Below, piece by piece: positions 49,911-58,672 of a stretch of 64,000 nt of DNA. The notes beneath the pieces were generated by a model. It had not been told where the DNA came from. It saw nothing but the letters and a program-made list of their open reading frames with translations, and did no database searches. Origin of the DNA: JADLCB01 sp964398315 (GTDB lineage: Bacteria; Planctomycetota; Phycisphaerae; Tepidisphaerales; Tepidisphaeraceae); NCBI GenBank assembly GCA_964398315.1, contig CAYNMV010000001.1, forward strand, positions 62,001-126,000, read 5' to 3'. The number at the start of each line of letters is the position of its first letter. Position 1 is the first letter of the stretch. A program made the translations under genes and the position numbers.

Positions 49911-52900
49911 ATGATCAGTCAGTTTCGCCGGTCCAAGTCTGGGCGTCAGGGCATTTCTGCTCGCCGTCATCCACGCCAACCCCACCCCGCCATCGTTTTT
50001 GCCTGCCAGCCCCTGGAGACCCGCCGCCTGCTGGCTGACATCGGTGGCATCGTCTTCCATGACCTGAACGTCAATGGCGTCAAGGATCTGGGCGAGGGTC
50101 TGCAACAGGGGTTCAACGTATACGTTGACCTGAACCGCAACGGCGTGCGCGATGAGGGTGAGCCGTTCGATACCAGCAACGGCTTTGGCCAGTGGCGCAT
50201 CTCCGGTCTGGCCCCCGGCCGCTATGCCGTCCGCGTGGAACAGCGCCCTGGCTTCACCCGCTTCCCCAGCACGCCCGCCGCCGGCTTCCATGCGGTCAAC
50301 CTTGCCGAAGACAGCATTGTTGACAACCTCGACTTCGGCACTGTGCGCTACGCCAGTGTAAGCGGCCAGGTTTTCTTCGATCTCAACGGCAACGGGATCC
50401 GGGATGGCGCTGACAGTGGCCGGCAGGGCGTGACCGTTTACGTCGATGCCAACCGAAACGGGCAGCTTGATGCCGATGAGCTGCGCACCACCACCGATGC
50501 CGAAGGCCGATACCGTATCGATTTCCTCTATCCCGGCTTCAATGCGATCCGCATGGTCGTGCCGGAAGGGATGCAGCCTTCGCCCCAGGTTCAGCGTGCC
50601 GGTCACTTCCCCTCAGGCCACCACGCCAGTGAGGTGAACTTCGGCCTCACCAACGTCGGCAACATCATCGGCCATGTCTTCAGCGATCTCGATGGCGATG
50701 GGGTGCAGTCGCCCCTGGAGCCGGACAAGGCCGGGCATGTTGTCTACCTCGACCTGAATAACAATGGCCAGTTCGACGCCGGCGTCGATGTCGCCACGCG
50801 GACGGATGCGGCCGGCAATTACTACTTCACCGGCCTGCGTCCCGGCCCTTACCTGGTGCGCACGGACATTCCCGCGGCCACCGCGGTGACGCTCCCTCGC
50901 GACGGCAGCTATGCCGTGAATCTCCAGGCCAGCCAGACGATCAGTGGCCGTGATTTTGGCCTGGCCCCGTTTGGGCGCGTGCGTGGCTATGTGTTCTCAG
51001 ACGATAACAGTGATGGTGTTCATGATGTGGGTGAATACCTGCTGGCGGGCCGCCGCGTCTTCATCGACTATCCCGATGAAACCGGTCGCCCCAATGGACG
51101 GTGGGATCCCGGTGAGCCAAGCGTCTTCACCAATCAGCATGGTGAGTTCCTCTTCCCGGCGCTGCCTGCCGGGCGCTATGCGATCGATGTAGAGGTGCCT
51201 GCCGGCCAGATCCAGACCGCGCCGCCCAATGGCCGCCACATCGTCGATGTGCGCGCCGGGGAATTGATCACGGACCTGGAATTTGGCCTGGCCCTGGCCG
51301 GAGAGATTCGCGGCCGTGTCTTCAATGACAGCAACGGCAACGGTGTCTTCGACCCCGGCGAGCGCGGCATCGCGGGCCGCCGTGTGTTCATCGATGCCAA
51401 CGACGATGGCATTTTCAACCCCGGCGAGATCAGTGCTGTTACCGGCGCGGCGGGCGTCTATACCCTGCCGAACCTGCGGGATGGCACCTACAACATCCGC
51501 ACTGTCCCGATCCCCGGCACCGATGTCACCACGCCTGCCGGCGAGGTGCATGTGGTTACGCTGCGCGGCGGGCAGTTTGTCAATAACCGCAACTTTGGCT
51601 TTGCCATGCGGGGCGAGTTGCGTGGCAGCGTCTTCAACGATGAGAACGCCAACGGCGTCCGCGGCCCGGCCGATACCCCGCGCCCCGGCGTCGTTGTCTA
51701 CGCTGACCTGGACAACAATGGCGTGCTCGACGTCGGCGAGCCCAGTGCCATCACCGATGCCCAGGGCTTCTACAGCCTGACGAACCTCCGCGCGGGGCCG
51801 ACGACCCTGCGCATCCAGACGCCGGCCGGCTTTGCCATCAGCGTACCGGAGGCGGGCTTCTATACGCCGATTGTCCTCGGTGGTGAACGCCGCAACGGCT
51901 TTGTCTTCGGCCTCTATGAGACAGCCAGTATCGGCGGCGTCGTGTTTAACGACATCAACGAAAACGGTGTCCAGGACGGTGGCGAACTGGCCCTGGCCGG
52001 GCAGACCGTCTACCTCGACCTGAACAACAACGGTGTCCGCGACTTTGGCGAGCCGATCGATCTGACCGCGGTCGATGGCTCCTACCTCTTCAGCGGCCTG
52101 CGGCCGGGTGCATACACGGTTCGCATCACGGTGCCGACCAACGGTAAGGTCACCGCGCCGCCCAGTGGATCGCATCCGTTCCTGATCGTTACCAGCGGCG
52201 ATGCGATTACCAACGCGCACTTCGGCCTGGTGCTGCCGGGCACGATCACCGGCACGGTCTTCAACGACCTCGATGCTGACGGTACACAGGGAGTGGGCGA
52301 AGGTGGGCTGGGTGGCCGAACCGTCTTCCTCGACACCAACGGCAACAATGTGCTGGATCCCGACGAATTGAGCGTCGTGACCAACCTGGCCGGCACCTAT
52401 ACCTTCAGCAACCTGCCGCCCGGCAATTACCGCGTCAAACTGGTGTTGCAGCCGGGCGATACCGTCACCGTGCCCGTGGGCAACCTGTACAACCTGGCGC
52501 TGACCTCCAACGCCACGCTTACCGATAACGATTTCGGCCTGGCGCTGCCGGCGGGGATCAGCGGCGTGGTTTACGCCGATGCCGACGGCGATGGCGTGCA
52601 GGACCCCGGCGAGGATCCCATCGAGGGCATCACCGTCTTCCTGGACCTCAACGGCAATGGAGTGCGGGATGGCGGAGAAGATATGGTGACGACCGATGCC
52701 ACCGGCGCGTATGCCTTCACGGGCCTGACGCCCGGCGACTACGATGTGCGCATCGAGGCACCGGCCGGCGCAGTCATCACCGAACCAGCCGGCGAGTTCT
52801 ATGATGATGAGACCGTGGTGAGCGGCCAGCAACTGGTGAACCGTGACTTCGGCATCGCCAGCGGTATCTCCGGCGCTGTCTACGATGACAACGACACCGA

Positions 52901-53177
52901 TGGCACCCTTAGTGTGGGTGATGTGCCGCTTGCGGGTGTGCGTATCTTCGCTGACCTGGATGGCAATGGGGTTTTCGATGCTGGCACTGACCCGTCAGTC
53001 CTGACCGATGCCGTGGGCCTTTACTTCCTGCCGCTGGCGGGCGGTACCTACGACATCCGAATCGAGCTCCCGGCCGGTGGGGTCCCCATCGCGCCTGCCA
53101 GTGATCTCCGCGCTGGTGTGGTCATCCCGGTGAACGGCGGTGTGACCGGTGTCAACTGGTTCATTGACGTGCCATAA
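49911..53177 (+). CDS. Giant surface protein of ten B-type (SdrD-B/Cna-B-like) repeats
   Basis: A 1088-residue extracellular protein. Residues 1-42 are basic and end with PLETRRLLAD, a variant of the planctomycete LEPRxLL sorting signature. The rest consists of ten repeats of about 100 residues, starting at about 45 and then roughly every 100-108. Each repeat opens like GxVFNDxNxNGVxD, continues with a calcium-loop of type DLNNNGxxDxGEP, then GxYxFxxLxPGxYxVR, and closes with xNxxFGLA. Such domains form rigid, calcium-stabilised rods. No catalytic domain and no PEP-CTERM or sortase signal is present. It has its own promoter region and a terminator, so it is monocistronic. Confidence 0.88.
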   Translation: MISQFRRSKSGRQGISARRHPRQPHPAIVFACQPLETRRLLADIGGIVFHDLNVNGVKDLGEGLQQGFNVYVDLNRNGVRDEGEPFDTSNGFGQWRISGLAPGRYAVRVEQRPGFTRFPSTPAAGFHAVNLAEDSIVDNLDFGTVRYASVSGQVFFDLNGNGIRDGADSGRQGVTVYVDANRNGQLDADELRTTTDAEGRYRIDFLYPGFNAIRMVVPEGMQPSPQVQRAGHFPSGHHASEVNFGLTNVGNIIGHVFSDLDGDGVQSPLEPDKAGHVVYLDLNNNGQFDAGVDVATRTDAAGNYYFTGLRPGPYLVRTDIPAATAVTLPRDGSYAVNLQASQTISGRDFGLAPFGRVRGYVFSDDNSDGVHDVGEYLLAGRRVFIDYPDETGRPNGRWDPGEPSVFTNQHGEFLFPALPAGRYAIDVEVPAGQIQTAPPNGRHIVDVRAGELITDLEFGLALAGEIRGRVFNDSNGNGVFDPGERGIAGRRVFIDANDDGIFNPGEISAVTGAAGVYTLPNLRDGTYNIRTVPIPGTDVTTPAGEVHVVTLRGGQFVNNRNFGFAMRGELRGSVFNDENANGVRGPADTPRPGVVVYADLDNNGVLDVGEPSAITDAQGFYSLTNLRAGPTTLRIQTPAGFAISVPEAGFYTPIVLGGERRNGFVFGLYETASIGGVVFNDINENGVQDGGELALAGQTVYLDLNNNGVRDFGEPIDLTAVDGSYLFSGLRPGAYTVRITVPTNGKVTAPPSGSHPFLIVTSGDAITNAHFGLVLPGTITGTVFNDLDADGTQGVGEGGLGGRTVFLDTNGNNVLDPDELSVVTNLAGTYTFSNLPPGNYRVKLVLQPGDTVTVPVGNLYNLALTSNATLTDNDFGLALPAGISGVVYADADGDGVQDPGEDPIEGITVFLDLNGNGVRDGGEDMVTTDATGAYAFTGLTPGDYDVRIEAPAGAVITEPAGEFYDDETVVSGQQLVNRDFGIASGISGAVYDDNDTDGTLSVGDVPLAGVRIFADLDGNGVFDAGTDPSVLTDAVGLYFLPLAGGTYDIRIELPAGGVPIAPASDLRAGVVIPVNGGVTGVNWFIDVP

Positions 53178-53220
53178 GCCGCACGCACTGGAGAGCCGGC
53201 TGACGCTGGCGACCTGTCTG

Positions 53221-53255
53221 CCGCCCCGACCCCGGACAACCCGGGGTCGGGGCGG
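53221..53255 (+). terminator. 15-bp hairpin after the repeat-protein gene
   Basis: CCGCCCCGACCCCGG (53221-53235) pairs perfectly with CCGGGGTCGGGGCGG (53241-53255), loop ACAAC. No U-tract follows, so it may protect the 3' end rather than end transcription alone. Confidence 0.65.
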
Positions 53256-53402
53256 TGGCGTTTCAGGATGCCGGTGCGATGCCGAGTCGTGGTGTGACAA
53301 GCGGGATCGGAGCAGCCTCCGGCAGGGCGTGCATCACGGCCGCCGCATATGACTGACGGCGCCGGATATCGGCTAGCCCCTGTTCCAGGGCGTGGTTCCC
53401 TC

Positions 53403-53804
53403 TCAGTTGATCCGGCCGTAGCGGATATCCATGCGGAAATCGATGGCGTGGGCAGAGGTGCTGTTGGCGGTGAGGGAGGTCCAGACGTTGGGGGCCAGCG
53501 TCTTGCGCACCCAGGCGGCATCCGGGTTGATCTCCATGCCGTGATCGTCAATGAAAACCGTGCGGTATTCGATGTATAGCTGCTGATCGGTGGTGGCGCG
53601 CACGGGAACGCTGACAAACAGCAGATCAGTCTGGGCATCGCGGGCAAGTCGCGGCTGCTGGAAAGCAGTTCGCTGCCGCAGGGCAGTCTGCCCCAGGTTG
53701 ATCTGCTCGGGGATGTACGGATCGGCCCGTCCCGGCACCGGAGCGGGAATGGACTGGCAGCCGACGATCAGCGAAAGCAGCAGAGCGGGGAAAAGGCGAT
53801 TCAT
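53403..53804 (-). CDS. YcfL-like (DUF1425) lipoprotein
   Basis: A 133-residue lipoprotein with lipobox IVGC (Cys16). The mature domain has LFVSVPVRATTDQQLYIEYR and a following FIDDHGMEI segment, the beta-sandwich pattern of YcfL/DUF1425 proteins, ending IDFRMDIRYGRIN. In Escherichia coli ycfL lies next to lpoB, which encodes the outer-membrane activator of PBP1b. Here it again neighbours LpoB-like genes, supporting both calls. The start at 53804 keeps the signal peptide intact. Confidence 0.75.
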   Translation of the reverse strand: MNRLFPALLLSLIVGCQSIPAPVPGRADPYIPEQINLGQTALRQRTAFQQPRLARDAQTDLLFVSVPVRATTDQQLYIEYRTVFIDDHGMEINPDAAWVRKTLAPNVWTSLTANSTSAHAIDFRMDIRYGRIN

Positions 53805-53922
53805 GGCAGGCCTCGGTCGTTGGGGTTGAGACATAAGGTCAGGTCATGCGGTTGCAGCGGGGGATGGGTATGTCCTGCAACGTTATCCGTGCCGCAGGAT
53901 GCCACCCTGTCAGTGATTCTGC

Positions 53923-55026
53923 TTACGGCGCATTGGCCGGCGCAGATTCAGGCTGCGCGGGGGCTGTCCGCGGAGGGCTTGACGGCACGGATCCCTGCGG
54001 GGCAGGCGCCTGCGGCTGGGGAGCCGCCGGCGGCTGCATGCCTTGAGGCGGCTGCATACCCGGCGCCTGCATGCCCGGCGGCGGTGCCATTCCGGGTGGC
54101 GGAGGGGCGGGCAGGGCGCTCCAGGTGCCGATCATGTCGTTCATGAGCTTGCGCCCAAGGAAACGCGTATAGCGGTTGATCGTTGTCTTCTCCAGCGGCG
54201 GCGGGATATCCACCATCGCCCGGCCGATCGATTCACCGCCCTGGATATTGAACGCATCCACTACCAGGCGCAGCTCGATCCCATGCGGCGTCTGGCGGGT
54301 GGGGCGGGCTTGCACCTGCACCAGCACATCGGTGTCAAGCTGCTGGGCAATCTCGCGCAATACCTGCGGCCGGCCCGATTCCAGCGCCTTGACCTGCTCA
54401 TCGCTAAGCCGCTGGCGCACCATCGTGGGCGACATGATCGTCACCTGCCCATCCGATGCCAGCACATCGGTCATGATCGTCTCGATCGCCTGGTAATCGA
54501 TCGCGGCGGCGCCGATCTCATCATGCCGGGGCGGGGGAAGGTAGATTTCAGAGGTTTCACGCAACTCGCCGGGGCCGGTGGTTTCAAAGCGGTCAATGCG
54601 CTCCCCGCGACCGGTGCGCCAGTAGTCCTCGTAGCGCACCTGGTCGCGCTGCTCTGCCGTCACGGCAGTCGTTGCACGGCGGGTGCGCTCGACGGCGACG
54701 ATGGGCTCGTGTTCGACAGTCGGGATCAGGTGCCCTTCGAGCGTCCGGTTGACAAACAGCGTGATGCGCGGCCGGCCGACGGCGTTGTAGGCATCCACGA
54801 ACGCCCGCTGCTCCGGCGGCCGCTGGGAGATGATGGGAACATCGTCGAATGGCCGATCATCGATATCATACTCCGCGGAAACCACCGGCCGGGCTGGATC
54901 GCGATAGCGTACCGGCCCGTAGCCCGGCGGCGGCGCCTCGGCGCGCGGAGGAGGCGGCGCCTTGCCCCCGCAGCCGATCAGGGTCGTGCCCAGTAAGAGT
55001 GTGCAGGCGATGGGTTTCAGATTCAT
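53923..55026 (-). CDS. LpoB/CsgG-like lipoprotein with proline-rich tail
   Basis: A 367-residue lipoprotein with lipobox LIGC (Cys19). A proline-rich stretch (GGKAPPPPRAEAPPP) follows the anchor. The central region (about 85-310) has RPRITLFVNRTLEG, DYQAIETIMTDVL, LREIAQQLDTDVLVQVQ and IELRLVVDAFNI, the strand-helix pattern of the LpoB/CsgG/TolB-N fold. A C-terminal low-complexity tail of Pro, Gly, Met and Gln follows, including several PPGMQ-like units. The proline-rich parts could span the periplasm, as in LpoB. It precedes the YcfL-like gene on the same strand, so the two are likely co-transcribed. Divergent to the next LpoB-like gene. Confidence 0.65.
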   Translation of the reverse strand: MNLKPIACTLLLGTTLIGCGGKAPPPPRAEAPPPGYGPVRYRDPARPVVSAEYDIDDRPFDDVPIISQRPPEQRAFVDAYNAVGRPRITLFVNRTLEGHLIPTVEHEPIVAVERTRRATTAVTAEQRDQVRYEDYWRTGRGERIDRFETTGPGELRETSEIYLPPPRHDEIGAAAIDYQAIETIMTDVLASDGQVTIMSPTMVRQRLSDEQVKALESGRPQVLREIAQQLDTDVLVQVQARPTRQTPHGIELRLVVDAFNIQGGESIGRAMVDIPPPLEKTTINRYTRFLGRKLMNDMIGTWSALPAPPPPGMAPPPGMQAPGMQPPQGMQPPAAPQPQAPAPQGSVPSSPPRTAPAQPESAPANAP

Positions 55027-55277
55027 ATTCACGTGATGTCTCCTTGCGGTCCCCTGATTAGACACGCGGCGGGGGCAAAGGGTTGGGCACAGGAAAATGA
55101 TTGGGATTCATCTCAACTGCCCTAGCCTCCAGACCGGATGGCGTGTCTTGTATTGTAGAAGTTAATCGCCACCGAGCCCGGCGTCGAGCAAGATCCTGAA
55201 GCCAGGCGGCCGATAATATGGAGTCTTGCCTTCCGAGGCGGTAACGTAGGCGTATCCAGGTGAACAGGAGCAATTTC

Positions 55278-55862
55278 ATGAAGAAGCTGATGATAGCGGT
55301 GTGTCTGGCGGCGCTGGCGGGGTGTTATTCCGATCGCCCGCACGACTATGGACAGATGCGCCCCGACCCCGGTGATCTCGATCGCCGCGACCGCGGATTG
55401 CAGTCGCGCGATGTGCTGGAGGCATCCGAGCAGATTGTGCAGGAGATCCTGAGGCTGCCGGAGATGAACCAGGGCATCCGCCAGACCATCGTGGTGACGC
55501 GCGTGACCAACGATACCACCAATCCCTACTTCAACTACGACATCTTCCTCCGCCGCCTGCGCGGCAACATCGCGCGCTACGGGCGCGACCGGATTTTCCT
55601 GGTGGAGAATCGCGCCCGCGTTGCCCAGGTGCGCAACGAGGAGATCGAAACAATGCACCCCGAGGATGAATTCGGGCAGGGCGGTGGGCGAACCGGTGTG
55701 CCGGTCCCGCAAACCAGCGTGCAGCCGGAGTGGGAACTGTACGGCCAGTTCACCAATCTCCCCAATCGCGGCACCGACTACTACCTCGGTGAGTTCATCC
55801 TCACCAACATTCGCACGCGCGAGCAGATCCCGCTGTTCTGGGAAGGCCGCGTCGGGCGGTAG
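55278..55862 (+). CDS. LpoB-like penicillin-binding protein activator lipoprotein
   Basis: A 194-residue lipoprotein, MKKLMIAVCLAALAGC with lipobox LAGC (Cys16). The mature domain reads SRDVLEASEQIVQEILRLPE, then TIVVTRVTNDTTNPYFNYDI, then LRGNIARYGRDRIFLVENRA, ending TDYYLGEFILTNIRTREQIP. This matches the LpoB fold (helix, N-x-T strand, helix, and a final strand with W-x-G). In E. coli LpoB stimulates PBP1b for peptidoglycan synthesis. CAGGAG precedes the ATG at 55278. First of three plus-strand lipoprotein genes. Confidence 0.8.
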   Translation: MKKLMIAVCLAALAGCYSDRPHDYGQMRPDPGDLDRRDRGLQSRDVLEASEQIVQEILRLPEMNQGIRQTIVVTRVTNDTTNPYFNYDIFLRRLRGNIARYGRDRIFLVENRARVAQVRNEEIETMHPEDEFGQGGGRTGVPVPQTSVQPEWELYGQFTNLPNRGTDYYLGEFILTNIRTREQIPLFWEGRVGR

Positions 55863-56017
55863 GTGCGGCCCAGCGCCTCGAAATCGCGGATAACCGCAGG
55901 CCGGGGGCACACTTTAGCCACTGATGGACACGGATGAACACCGATGCGCAGCTGCCTCAGGCAGGGACACACAAGGACACGGACTGCCCGTTGCTCCGTG
56001 CCGGTTTGGATTTGATC

Positions 56018-56650
56018 ATGGGTAGCGCACGCTCATCCGTGTCCAGTTATACCTGCCTGTGGCAACGCCCTGGCTGTCGGCTGCGTTCACTGGCGTTCGT
56101 CTGCTGTGTCGTGCTTCTTCTTGGGATCAGCGGCTGCGCCAGCGCAACGACCATGGGATTGAATCCCGGGCTGGATGGAACCGACCTTCAGGCGATGACC
56201 GAGCAGATGGCCCAGAGCCTCGGCAGCGATCCCGAGGTGCGCCGGGCCGCGACGGAACAGGGATCGCTGCGGGTTGTGGTCATGCCGGTGCAAAACTACA
56301 TGACCGGCGAGGTGCTGCCCGAGGGACAGAAAAAGGCCTTTGTCGGCCGGCTCCGCGGGTTGCTCCAGCAGCAGACGCCCCAGACCTTCACCTGGATTGC
56401 GAACAAAGATACCTACCAATGGGTAAGAGCCAATGAGCTGGAAGGGATCGATCCGGGACCGGATCCTGATGCCATCCAGCCGCGCTACGCCCTCCAGGGC
56501 CGATTCGACTCGCTGACCAATGTCAGCGCCATGGTCCGCAGCATCAGCTACCTGTGCGTCTTCGAGCTGATGGACCTGGAAACGCGCGAAATTCTCTGGG
56601 CCGATACCTTCGAACTGAAAAAGACCGCGGTGCGCGGCTTTCTGGACTGA
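56018..56650 (+). CDS. Second LpoB-like lipoprotein
   Basis: A lipoprotein of about 210 residues with lipobox ISGC. The mature domain has MAQSLGSDPEVRRAATEQGS, LRVVVMPVQNYMTGEVLPEG, YALQGRFDSLTN and YLCVFELMDLETREILWADT, the LpoB-type end (strand, then W). It is a diverged paralogue of the product at 55278. The start is uncertain: 56018 is an ATG with no clear ribosome site, and a further upstream in-frame start would add 28 unlikely residues. It ends 53 bases before the COG3014-like start. Confidence 0.65.
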   Translation: MGSARSSVSSYTCLWQRPGCRLRSLAFVCCVVLLLGISGCASATTMGLNPGLDGTDLQAMTEQMAQSLGSDPEVRRAATEQGSLRVVVMPVQNYMTGEVLPEGQKKAFVGRLRGLLQQQTPQTFTWIANKDTYQWVRANELEGIDPGPDPDAIQPRYALQGRFDSLTNVSAMVRSISYLCVFELMDLETREILWADTFELKKTAVRGFLD

Positions 56651-56660
56651 AGATGAGCAG

Positions 56661-56764
56661 GCAGCAGGCAGCAGACAGCAGACAGGGGCAGGCGCTTGCG
56701 ACAATGCGCCGATTCCGCTGCGCGCTCATGAGCTTCGCGCTGCCCATTGCCTGCTGCCTGCTGC
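56661..56764. repeat. 14-bp inverted repeat around the COG3014-like start
   Basis: GCAGCAGGCAGCAG (56661-56674) is perfectly complementary to 56751-56764, which lies in the signal-peptide codons of the next gene. The start codon at 56704 lies in the loop, so folding of the mRNA could modulate its translation. The left arm is part of a GCAGGCAGCA-type simple repeat. Confidence 0.5.
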
Positions 56765-58020
56765 TGCTCATGGGCTGTGGTCCCACGCGGCAGGAACTGG
56801 CCGCGGAGCGCGCGGTGCAGCGTTATTTCATCGGGGACCATGAAGCGGCCCGGGCGATCCTGCGCGAACTGGCGCTGGAGACGGATGAGAACTTTGCGCT
56901 CAACAACGTACGACTCGGATCGGCAGCGTTGATCGATTACAAGCTGCATGAGGCCGAGACCGCCTTTCTCCGCGCGTATGAGGTCATGAACAGCGTCGGT
57001 GTCAACCAGGGCGGTCGCACGCTCGGTGCGGTGCTGGTCGATGAGAAAATCAGGATCTGGCGCGGTGAACCGTTTGAGCGCGCCATGACCAATTTCTATC
57101 TCGGGCTGGTCTACTACATCCGGCAGGATTACGAAAACGCGCGGGCCGCATTCGAGAACGCCCTGTTCAAGCTGCGCGACTATGGCGACCGCCACGATGG
57201 GATTGATCCCAACGACTACCGCGACATCGAGAGCAACTTTGCCCTGGGCTACCTGATGCTCGGCAAGAGCTGGCTGCACCTGGGACGCGACGATCTGGCG
57301 GCGGTGAACCTGGCCCGGGCAAGCGAGTTGGAGCCGGGACTGGCTGGGGTAGCCGACCTGGATCGCAATCGCAGGGCAAACGTGCTGCTGGTGGTGGACT
57401 ACGGCTATGGCCCCCAGTTCATGACCTCGTTCGATGGTGCCATCGCCGGCTTCCGCCCGCATCCGGCCGAGGTGGGCCCGGTGCCTCAGCCGAGGGTGTA
57501 CGTGAATGGCGTGCCGCAACATGTTCCGGGCCTGGACCGTCCGCCGGTGGATACCCTGGCCCTGGCGCAGGAGCGGCGCTGGCAGAGCATCGACACCATC
57601 CGCACCCTCAAGAGCATTGTCGGCACCGGCCTGATCGCCGGCGGGGCGGGCTACGGCGTCCATCGCGCCAACCGGGGGCGTTTCGAGAGCGAGGATGCAC
57701 TGGTGTCCGGCGCCCTGATCGGGGCGGGGCTGCTGCTCAAGGGCACCAGCCAGGCGGATGTGCGCCAGTGGGAGATGCTGCCCCGGGCGACCTTCGTGAT
57801 CCCCCTGAGCCTGCCGCCCGGCCGTCACGATGTGACGGTGCGCTTCCCACCTGGCGGGTTCAACCCCGCCTATGAGCAGACCTGGCATGACATCGAAGCG
57901 CCAGCCGCGGGCGAAGCAACCTACTACATGCGCATGCGGCGGTGGGGCACCGGGCCGTACAACTGGACGGAATACGCCCCCGGCGAACCGCGTGCCCGCC
58001 TGACGAATGCGGGACAATAG
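56704..58020 (+). CDS. COG3014-like TPR lipoprotein
   Basis: A 438-residue lipoprotein with lipobox LMGC (Cys21). TPR-like helices fill about residues 30-210 (AVQRYFIGDHEAARAILREL, AMTNFYLGLVYYIRQDYENA, YLMLGKSWLHLGRDDLAAVN). A beta-rich C-terminal part contains VDYGYGPQF, VYVNGVPQHVPG, a glycine-rich GLIAGGAGYGVHRANRG, and ADVRQWEMLPRATFVIPLSL, as in COG3014 proteins. The ATG at 56704 places the signal peptide correctly; an upstream in-frame ATG at 56653 is possible. COG3014 proteins are found beside LpoB and YcfL genes in Gammaproteobacteria, as far as I recall, and this window repeats that association. Confidence 0.75.
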   Translation: MRRFRCALMSFALPIACCLLLLMGCGPTRQELAAERAVQRYFIGDHEAARAILRELALETDENFALNNVRLGSAALIDYKLHEAETAFLRAYEVMNSVGVNQGGRTLGAVLVDEKIRIWRGEPFERAMTNFYLGLVYYIRQDYENARAAFENALFKLRDYGDRHDGIDPNDYRDIESNFALGYLMLGKSWLHLGRDDLAAVNLARASELEPGLAGVADLDRNRRANVLLVVDYGYGPQFMTSFDGAIAGFRPHPAEVGPVPQPRVYVNGVPQHVPGLDRPPVDTLALAQERRWQSIDTIRTLKSIVGTGLIAGGAGYGVHRANRGRFESEDALVSGALIGAGLLLKGTSQADVRQWEMLPRATFVIPLSLPPGRHDVTVRFPPGGFNPAYEQTWHDIEAPAAGEATYYMRMRRWGTGPYNWTEYAPGEPRARLTNAGQ

Positions 58021-58077
58021 CGCCGCGGGGTGAATGCTCTGGGTGATGGTGTCGTGGCTGATGAAGGCGCAAAAACC

Positions 58078-58113
58078 GAGCGAGCCTGGCCGTCTTAATG
58101 GTCAAGCTCGCTC
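58078..58113 (-). terminator. Terminator between COG3014-like and DUF4926 genes
   Basis: GAGCGAGC (58078-58085) pairs with GCTCGCTC (58106-58113), with inner pairing TGGCC/GGTCA. On the minus strand it is followed by GGTTTTTGC, so it best fits the DUF4926 transcript. Confidence 0.7.
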
Positions 58114-58143
58114 ACGCTCCTTCACCTTACCAGTCGTGATTAG

Positions 58144-58380
58144 TCACGTCGTCGAGAGGCGTTGTTCATCAAACAGCGGACCTTCCTCAAGCTCCAGCTG
58201 TTCTTCGGCGAGCAACGCGCGCGTCTCGTGTGAGAATCCGACTGGATGAAACTCGACTTCGTAAGCGACATGGGGGGCGAACCACATGCTGCGGACCACG
58301 CCAATTGTCCCCCGTTGCAACGACAGATAGGGCACATCCTGTCTAAGCCGGACGAAATCATCTACATGCAGGTGCCTCAT
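58144..58380 (-). CDS. DUF4926-like small protein
   Basis: A 78-residue protein opening MRHLHVDDFVRLRQDVPYLS followed by LQRGTIGVVRSMW, VAYEVEF and LLAEEQLELEEG. This is the DUF4926 pattern (D-x-V-x-L, L-x-x-G-x-x-G-x-V, Y-x-V-E-F), a short SH3-like beta barrel of unknown function. It is strongly acidic at the C-terminus. AAAGGAG lies just before the ATG at 58380. It stands alone between a convergent and a divergent gene; some family members sit beside toxin genes, but no toxin is visible here. Confidence 0.75.
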   Translation of the reverse strand: MRHLHVDDFVRLRQDVPYLSLQRGTIGVVRSMWFAPHVAYEVEFHPVGFSHETRALLAEEQLELEEGPLFDEQRLSTT

Positions 58381-58672
58381 CGTTGCACTCCTTTCAGCGA
58401 CACCCCGGTGTCGATCTGCGATGTGGGTTGCCTCCAATGGCAATCTTCAATATAGCTCACGTCCGATAAGATGCGAGACAAAAAAGAGCGGTGTTGTCGA
58501 TTTATTGAGCAGAACACAGCCTTGGTGCGAAATGCCGCGCTGGCAAGCGCACCGAAGTGCTCGATGCCAGGATGGCATTCTTCCCCGACACGATGGAATG
58601 CACGCGATCGCCTGTATGAAGCCCACCGGTGCCGGCTGGTGTTGGGGTCGACAGCGCCTACCATGGCTTGCG

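Noticed and set aside
50040..53160. Tandem DNA repeats suggestive of a CRISPR or satellite array
   Set aside because: The periodicity is that of ten diverged protein domains in one open frame; no repeated DNA unit with constant spacers exists.
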